Origin: Ecdyonurus torrentis
Taxonomy: Eukaryota; Arthropoda; Insecta; Ephemeroptera; Heptageniidae
NCBI GenBank assembly: GCA_949318235.1
Contig: OX439133.1
Coordinates: 22,133,447 to 22,197,446 of the forward strand
Direction of reading: 5' to 3'
DNA: 64,000 nucleotides
Below are positions 57,826-64,000 of this stretch, piece after piece. Each line of letters begins with the position of its first letter. The stretch's first letter is position 1. The notes under the pieces are model-generated. The model saw only the letters and a list, made by a program, of their open reading frames with translations, was not told the origin of the DNA and made no database searches. The position numbers and the translations under genes are program-made.

Positions 57826-58849
57826 GATATTTAGCGAAATAATGTTGTGTAAATTTATGACGTTCAACGGAAATAATGTTTAATTTATACGTTACATATT
57901 ACATAATATTATAGTAAAAAAAATATATAGGTTGAAAAGGAAATAAAATTAATAACAATTATATTGTAAAATAAAAAAAATAGTTTAATGTTTTTAAATT
58001 TATTTTTATTTGTTAAAGTATATTTAATTGAAAATTACAATAACTTTATTGTTTATTAATTATTGCCTAATATTTAAAATTATTCTTTTTATAAATAAAT
58101 GACTGTATGAAAGCGTAGATTGTAAATTCAATTGGTACATGTTGCAAATTATGTCCACATTTTATAGTTAAGCTACGTCAATAGTGATAATACGATTAAA
58201 CATTTAATTTAATTCACCTTAAAGATTACATATGCAAATCAAATTTCAGCTACAATTTTAGTCAAATTAAAAACAGTACTAAAACTATAGGAATAAAAAA
58301 AAAAAAATTACTCGATTTTATTTGAAAATTATAATGATTTTGCTGGAAATAAAGGATGTATAGAATTATTGTAAACATATAGTTTCACTTTTAACACGAT
58401 TGCCGGTCCATTGATTACTTCCAACGATTGTCACCCTCTCCGTTACAGTGTTTTCTAAAAATAATTACGATTATTTGAACAATAATAAAAATAAATTGAA
58501 AATTCATTTATAAATAGAATTTAATAAAGATTTTAAAATTGTTTTACAAATGCACAGAAAGAACAATTTTGAGTAATTTATGCATATGATGACATATGAT
58601 GTAAATTGGAACAACACAATAATTTATATACCGTGCAACGTAATGTAATATTTTAGTTATTTCAGAGTATACTATCAAGGATAATGCTTCATAAAACAAA
58701 TTGCACTAAAAAAAAAAGTTACCGTATAAATATTTTTATTTTTGTACTAATGTTATTGATTACGCTAAAAAAATCAAATAAATTTATGATAAAATTTATT
58801 AATATTTCATGTAAAGTAATATTATTTGTACTTTTGCATAAAACTTAAA

Positions 58850-59110
58850 AGCGGAATGCGTTCAAGTTATCGGTTTAAAATTTTCCTGCCAAAGTTCTAT
58901 GGCTTATCACAATTAAAATTATGACAAGTATTTCTCTTCTATATAGATTTCTCCAAAATCGGTGAACTAGTTTTCTAAAAATTAAAAAAAAAAAAAAAAA
59001 AAGAAAAAAAATGAAAATTATAAAAATAGTAATTTTAATACGTGGTAATGTTAAATTAGGGCAAACCTTCTCTTTCCTCGCGCGCTTACAGATAAGAGCT
59101 CGTTCTATAA
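58850..59110 (-). mobile_element. Family C MITE, diverged
   Basis: GGCTTATCACAATTAAAATT, ATCGGTGAACTAGTTTTC and TAATGTTAAATTAGGGCAAA recall the family; broken by A-runs. Confidence 0.5.
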
Positions 59111-59544
59111 ACTTAAATACAAATATTGAGCCAGCTTCGAAAATGTTCCTTTGCTCAAAACAGTTGATTATGACATCGTTACCTGTTTACTACGTTTATA
59201 CATGGTCGATCATTGCTATTTCTTCTTTTAGAACTTTTAACTTGATAAGAATGTAAGAAACTCTAAAAAAAAAAAATGTTCCAGTCTCAATATGCAACTC
59301 ACTTTTATCAGCTTAAAAAAAAAAAAAAAAAAAAATCAACCAATGAATGTGTTTTATTTTGTTGGTCAGCCAATCACTGTAAATTAGATTCACTTTACTT
59401 TACAGAACAAGCTAAGGTCTAAGGTCAATTATATTCATTATACATACATTATATTCAACTACGACTTTAAATTGCAAACTATTTGGTCTATCTATAGTTA
59501 ACATAATACATTTTTTATTTTATTTATTTTTTATTCTTAAATTC

Positions 59545-59760
59545 ATTAAACATCCAACCAAGGCCAAGGCCTTATCGGCTGGTTCATACATAGGTTATTT
59601 CACTTACATTATATCAATTGTTATAATTTATAACCTTCAAAAAATAATTAAACATCATACAAATCATAAAAAAAAATTAATCATACAAAAATTTCCATAA
59701 TTATATTATGTTAATCAAAACTGTTAGTGACATTACAAAATTTTTTTTCCTTCATATTTT
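59545..59760 (-). mobile_element. LINE 3'-end fragment (hairpin conserved)
   Basis: CCAACCAAGGCCAAGGCCTT-ATCGGCTGG keeps both stems of the LINE 3' hairpin although the sequence has changed; the coding part is gone. Confidence 0.7.
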
Positions 59761-59764
59761 AGTA

Positions 59765-60060
59765 ATTATAGACCCCTTGCACATCCTTGCGCTTTGTCGC
59801 CATGTTTGTGGTGCCTAATGCATTGTCCAGCATAGGGGAAACTTCGTTTTTCCTCATTTTTCACACAAAAAATAGTTTATTTTAACTCAACAAATTTTTC
59901 TCATGTCCTTCGAGCTTATTAAGAGCTAGGAATAAGGTTTTGATTGAGGTTTGAAGCTTCTTTTGCTATTAAAAAAAAATGATGTTTTTCCTATGCTGGC
60001 CTATGTATTCCTGACCAACAAAATGGCGGCTCTTAAATATGAGTGCAAGCGGTCTATAAT
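59765..60060. mobile_element. Foldback MITE related to family A
   Basis: ATTATAGACC-CCTTGCAC and inverse GTGCAAG-CGGTCTATAAT. Contains CAGCATAGGGGAAACTTCGT and TTTTTCCTATGCTGGCCTAT as inner arms, reminiscent of the family A CCTATGCTGAGCAATG block. Confidence 0.8.
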
Positions 60061-60169
60061 TTTTCCATGAAAAACTCATCTAATAGTTTTTTTAACTTGT
60101 ATTTTACTATTTAGATTTTTTAAATTTTTTTTATTTAATTTTTTTAATTTTAATTTATATAGTTGTTTT

Positions 60170-60690
60170 CGCGTCAAAATGGTCTATCGACACTTACCAC
60201 ACAGCTCAGTGACTAAACTAGCAGCCATATACTAAAGTTGCAGATGTTCCACTTGTGTGGTAAGTGCATATAGTCCATTTTGACGTGAAAACATCAATAT
60301 TTGCAATATTTAAATAAAGTGTGATAAATAAAACTGCATGTAAATGTGATGCTTTTAAGGAGTTTAGTTTAGACGTAGCGAAATTTACAGTACAGTACAT
60401 ATATAATAGTGATGTTCGTAAACCTGTTTTCTTGCTACAAAAAGTGCTCATTACATTTAAATAGCCAAAGTTGATCGTCACTTTTGTATAGCAGTGAACA
60501 AGGTTTACGAACAGCATTAATATTGCAATGAGTAACCATGGCCTTAAAAGTGCTCAATGTTCTACTAAGTAAGACTGTAATATCTATATATAGAAGTCTT
60601 GCAAAATTTATTTTAATGATAAAATAAACACAATGAGAGATCAACAATGTAATATAACAAAGTGCTAGCAGATGACTTTGCTTTCTCATT
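60170..60690 (+). repeat. Dispersed repeat F, copy 3
   Basis: CCATTTTGACGTGAAAACAT and TGAACAAGGTTTACGAACAG; contiguous where copy 2 carries the hAT-like insert. Confidence 0.7.
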
Positions 60691-60832
60691 TAAATATATC
60701 CGAAATCGTAGAAGCAGTTTCTTCAAACATCGGGAAAAGAAATTGTTGTTCCCCATAAGCATAACGGTAAACTAGGGGACCCTTAGCTTTCCCCGCGTCT
60801 CCCCGCGCGCTAAACCGAAAAGCTCCATTACG
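60690..60832 (-). mobile_element. Family C MITE, partial
   Basis: CCCCATAAGCATAACGGTAA, GACCCTTAGCTTTCCCCGCG and AACCGAAAAGCTCCA. Confidence 0.75.
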
Positions 60833-60857
60833 TTCAAGAAATAAATTTATATTTTAA

Positions 60858-61145
60858 GGGAGTAGGGGACCGACGTCGGCCATTACAAACTTTTCTCGTC
60901 AAAAAAATCAAACATTTTGCACAATGATACTTCAGCTTGAGACAATTCCAAATATATAAAAATTTTGGGGGGTCACGGTGCAAATTAATTTTATATGATT
61001 TTTTGAAATTTTAAGCCCAATGATGTCGGTCAAACATCATGAAATTTTTATCACGGCTAGGTGTGATACGTAGCTACACAATGACACCAAATTTAGACCC
61101 AAAACACTTCTAGTTTTTGAGATATAAGGTCGGTACCCTACTACC
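60858..61145 (+). mobile_element. Family D TTAA MITE
   Basis: TTAA at 60854-60857 and 61146-61149; GGGAGTAGGGGACCGACGTC and inverse CGGTACCCTACTACC. Confidence 0.87.
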
Positions 61146-61762
61146 TTAAAATAACAATAAAGATTATTACATTTTAAAATTTAATGTAGATATCTTAAAT
61201 TATTATACTTTATAAAATTTTAAATGTCAAATAATAATAAATGTTAATAATTTAATAATATATTTATTTATTACCGTGTACTTTTATTAAATAATTACAA
61301 TTTTATTAATAAATAATACAATATTTTAAGTTATTTATTAAAAATACATGTCATTTTTAAGTAGTAAATTAATGGTTCAAAAACTATTCTCTCAAGATTG
61401 CATTGTATTGTGTAGTAATGCTACACAAATACAGACGTACAAACTCGATATTACCATTCATGAGAATGAAATTAAAATTAAGAATATGTAATTAAGATTT
61501 TAGAATTAATTACATTTAAAAACTGATATTCCGAACGTAATAAAAAGTTGTTATTTTTCTAAATTATTGAAGCCCTTTTTTCCACGGTGCAATACATTTG
61601 TTTGTATGTTTAATTAATTTATTGTATATTTGTACTTGCTTTACCTTGCTTGTGAACCCATAAGTTGTCCACTCATTGGAATGGTAGAACTTACAGGCAT
61701 AGGTGAAAGGAAAGTCAAACAAGCTTTTGCAGCCCAAAATACAAGTACAAAAAACACTCATC

Positions 61763-61970
61763 AAAATCTAAAAGTAACCCATCAAAGCGATGCTGCTTTT
61801 TTTTCCAGAAAATTGTCAACATGTCATCTTAAGTGACAACAATGTTGTCAGATTTAACCTTCACTAATGGAGCTGCAGGTGTTCAGTGATTTTAAATATG
61901 GCAACGCTGCTGTGATTTCAGATGATATGTTGAAGAAAGCAGCATCGCGTTGATGGTTACATTTAGAATC
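61763..61970. repeat. Foldback repeat
   Basis: GTAACCCATCAAAGCGATGC-TGCTTT pairs with AAAGCAGCATCGCGTTGATG-GTTAC around a roughly 135-bp loop. Confidence 0.8.
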
Positions 61971-62074
61971 TGATCGAATGTACTGTACCTGACGAGATCC
62001 GTGCAGCGGAAAAAAAGAAATTCGGGAGGATAATCGGCAATAGGATAATGTTCGACGCAAACATTAAAACTATA

Positions 62075-62775
62075 TTTCCTGAGAAGGTCAGTTAAATAAA
62101 TCAGCAAGTTTGAACTCAAAACGACCACCTGCTTAACAAATATACGTAAGGGAAGGGTGTGATATCATTTTTTATAAATCCCTGCTCATGGTCGTACATC
62201 ACAACTATTTCTTAAGTAGGTCAGTTTATATATCAGCAGCATGTGTTGAACTGAAGACTGCCACCTGCTAAACAGAATTAAATGAGGGAAGGGGATGATT
62301 AAATCCATGCTCCTGTCCTTACATCACAAAAATAATTGTTGAGAAGGTCAGTGAAAATGCTGCATGTTTGAAAGCTTCAGACGGCCACCTGCTAAAGAAA
62401 TGAAAATAAAGGAAGGGGATGATATCTTAACTTCTCTGTTCATTTCCGTACATCAAAACTATTTCTTGAAAAGTTATAGTTATATATCTATACATAGATC
62501 ATGATGAAAAAAGTAACATGTTTGGAAGTCCAGTCAAGACGGAAAACTGCTGAAGAAATGGGAAAAAGGGAAGTGGTTATATCTAATAATCTCTGCTCCT
62601 TGACGTCCATCAAAACTATTTGTTGAGAAGGTCAGTACAGAAAGCAACATGTTTCGAAAGTTTACGGCCACCTGCTATAGAAATGGGCATCAAGGAAGGG
62701 GGTGATATGAGTTTAGTAAATCTCTATACTCATGTGAGTACATCACATCTTTTTTATTGAGAAGGTCAGGAACTT
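62075..62775 (+). repeat. Diverged tandem repeat, unit about 135 bp
   Basis: Six units marked by GAGAAGGTCAGT (near 62079, 62210, 62341, 62470 degenerate, 62624, 62758), each followed by GGCCACCTGCTAAAGAAATG and AAGGAAGGGGATGATAT variants. Lies 650-1,350 bp upstream of the exon at 63421. Confidence 0.8.
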
Positions 62776-62830
62776 CTTTACTATTATATTGTACATCTGT
62801 ACACAGTACAGTACACACCGAACTGAAAAT

Positions 62831-63142
62831 TATAGGGTGTGTGCATTCATGTTAAAGTCGAAGCCATGTTGGATCACTCAATAACATGGTCTTCATAGGA
62901 AAATTATACATATTTGCAGTTTTAAAAATACTAACCAATATTTTTAAGAGCATTTGATCCTGTTAATAGGTTGAATTAGTATCTCAAGTATGTAAGGTAA
63001 ATAATAAAAACCAAAAAAATTAACTGATTTCCCAAAGAAAATAACCAAAAAACGAAGTTTTTCCTATGCTTAGCAATGTTATTCATTACTCCAGTATGAC
63101 GTACAAGCACATTAAATATGACGTCATGCGCATACACCCTAT
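62831..63142 (+). mobile_element. Family A MITE upstream of the 63421 exon
   Basis: TATAGGGTGTGTGCATTCAT to GCATACACCCTA. Ends about 280 bp before the ATG, so any promoter or 5' UTR of that gene is squeezed next to it. Confidence 0.88.
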
Positions 63143-63420
63143 TATATAAACTATTATTTCCTCTTGCAGTTACTATTCACCCGATCACAGCAACTGCTCA
63201 GCAAATTCTCTCTATGATTAGTATCTACATTTTATTATACAAACTAAATAGTAGAACACGGAAGGGAAAAAAATAATAACATTTTTCAAACGTTTCCCGT
63301 TCATTTGTTAGTATTATTTTATATATTTCCTTTAAAATATGATTGTGTTGACTACAATATTGACAGTGAGTTGGCAAGAGAGAACTAATAAAGTGGAAAA
63401 TAACAATTTAATCAGATGAT
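63143..63420 (+). promoter_or_regulatory. Candidate promoter/5' UTR of the 63421 gene
   Basis: Less repetitive DNA between the MITE and the ATG. No strong TATA box or initiator can be named. The call rests only on position. Confidence 0.25.
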
Positions 63421-63533
63421 ATGGCTCCAGTCTTAAAAATGAGAAAGAAAGAACAATTTTTTCTAGTGTTTTTATTTTTAATATTTTTAACATTATGGAT
63501 GTTGTATTTTGTTAAGAATAATCAAGATGTTAA
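63421..63533 (+). CDS. First coding exon of a type II membrane protein (possible second GAL3ST-like gene)
   Basis: ATG at 63421 opens 37 codons plus two bases, then AA|GTAAGT, a strong donor. The peptide has a short basic tail (MAPVLKMRKKEQ), one hydrophobic span (FFLVFLFLIFLTLWMLYFV) and then a hydrophilic start KNNQDV. Basic residues before a single membrane span are the classic layout of Golgi type II glycosyl- and sulfotransferases. The exon ends in phase 2, the same phase required upstream of the GAL3ST exon at 8166. The catalytic part would lie beyond the window, so the family call is inference; the membrane anchor and donor are seen directly. Confidence 0.6.
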
Positions 63534-63798
63534 GTAAGTTATCATTTTTTTCTTTTAATATTTTTCTTTTATTATTATTTTGTTATAAAAAGTAAAATTT
63601 TTAATTTATTATAATTGAGAACAACATGGAAAACATTAATTTGACAAATTAAGACGACTAATAATATTTAGGGGGGATTTAAAAAAAAAATCATTTTCTT
63701 TTCTTATTTTTTTATATTCATATATTCTGTATTTGATACATGTATGAATTTTTAATTTTTGATTTCATTAAATATTTTTAATTAATTTTTGAAAGTTA

Positions 63799-63868
63799 CA
63801 AAATGACGTCACAGGCTGAAACTTTTCCTATGCACACATGCATAAATTGCAGCCTGTGTGTCATTTCA
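63799..63868. repeat. Short foldback in the first intron of the 63421 gene
   Basis: AAAATGACGTCACAGGCTG pairs with CAGCCTGTGTGTCATTT; about 70 bp. Confidence 0.75.
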
Positions 63869-64000
63869 TGAATTTAAAAAAATTAAGTGCAAATACTTAA
63901 TGTCAAAAATTAGAAATTTACATATGTATCGATTCAGAACATGTACTGTTTTAGAATATGAAATCAAATTATCCCCTTAATTTTTTTAGTATAGTTTTTC

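Overview
This is a very AT-rich (by eye about 70% A+T or more), intron-bearing animal nuclear DNA window. It carries one recognisable host gene, the first coding exon of a probable second gene, and otherwise almost only transposon-derived and tandem-repeat DNA. The host gene is a galactose-3-O-sulfotransferase (GAL3ST/cerebroside sulfotransferase family). The 5S-rRNA-derived fragments are of a type I associate with arthropods and molluscs, so an invertebrate such as an arthropod is plausible, but the species cannot be named from sequence alone.

Layout. 1-8.1 kb: AT-rich spacer, a (CGAA)n tract, short MITEs and a 5S-like fragment. 8.17-16.28 kb (+): three coding exons of the GAL3ST-like gene (8166-8371, 11947-12278, 15706-16281; 370 codons visible, upstream exon(s) missing). 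Its introns hold a decamer minisatellite, a nest of three hAT-like elements, piggyBac-like TTAA MITEs, a tRNA-derived SINE and an (ACAG)n tract. 16.3-17.2 kb: three TTAA MITEs in a row, starting 16 bp after the stop codon. 18.3-22.8 kb: a mariner remnant, a hAT-like MITE and a (GTAA)n tract.

23.1-35.9 kb: the most striking object, a 12.8-kb near-continuous inverted repeat with no spacer at its centre (28637/28638). Both arm ends are arrays of a 180-bp monomer that is itself built of palindromes. The whole unit sits inside a TTAA MITE and is flanked by a 10-bp direct repeat, GTGTTTAGAA. It therefore looks like one giant foldback-type transposable element. After it formed, the arms gained private insertions: a truncated LINE in the left arm, two MITEs in the right arm, and array expansion to 20 monomers against 9.

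36-61.4 kb: a degenerate field of paralogous repeat blocks. One AT-rich landmark recurs, often about 1.33-1.44 kb apart. The field is interrupted by younger SINEs, LINE fragments, hAT-like foldback elements, MITEs and microsatellites, and I see no credible host gene in it. 61.7-64 kb: a small foldback, a roughly 135-bp tandem repeat and a MITE, then an exon at 63421-63533 (+) encoding a basic cytosolic tail plus one membrane anchor and ending in a GTAAGT donor. Its exon-end phase (2) matches the phase needed upstream of 8166, so it may start a tandem GAL3ST-like paralogue continuing beyond the window.

Most mobile elements here are non-autonomous. Apart from a broken mariner transposase and degenerate LINE reverse transcriptases, I see no transposase or enzyme that could mobilise them.
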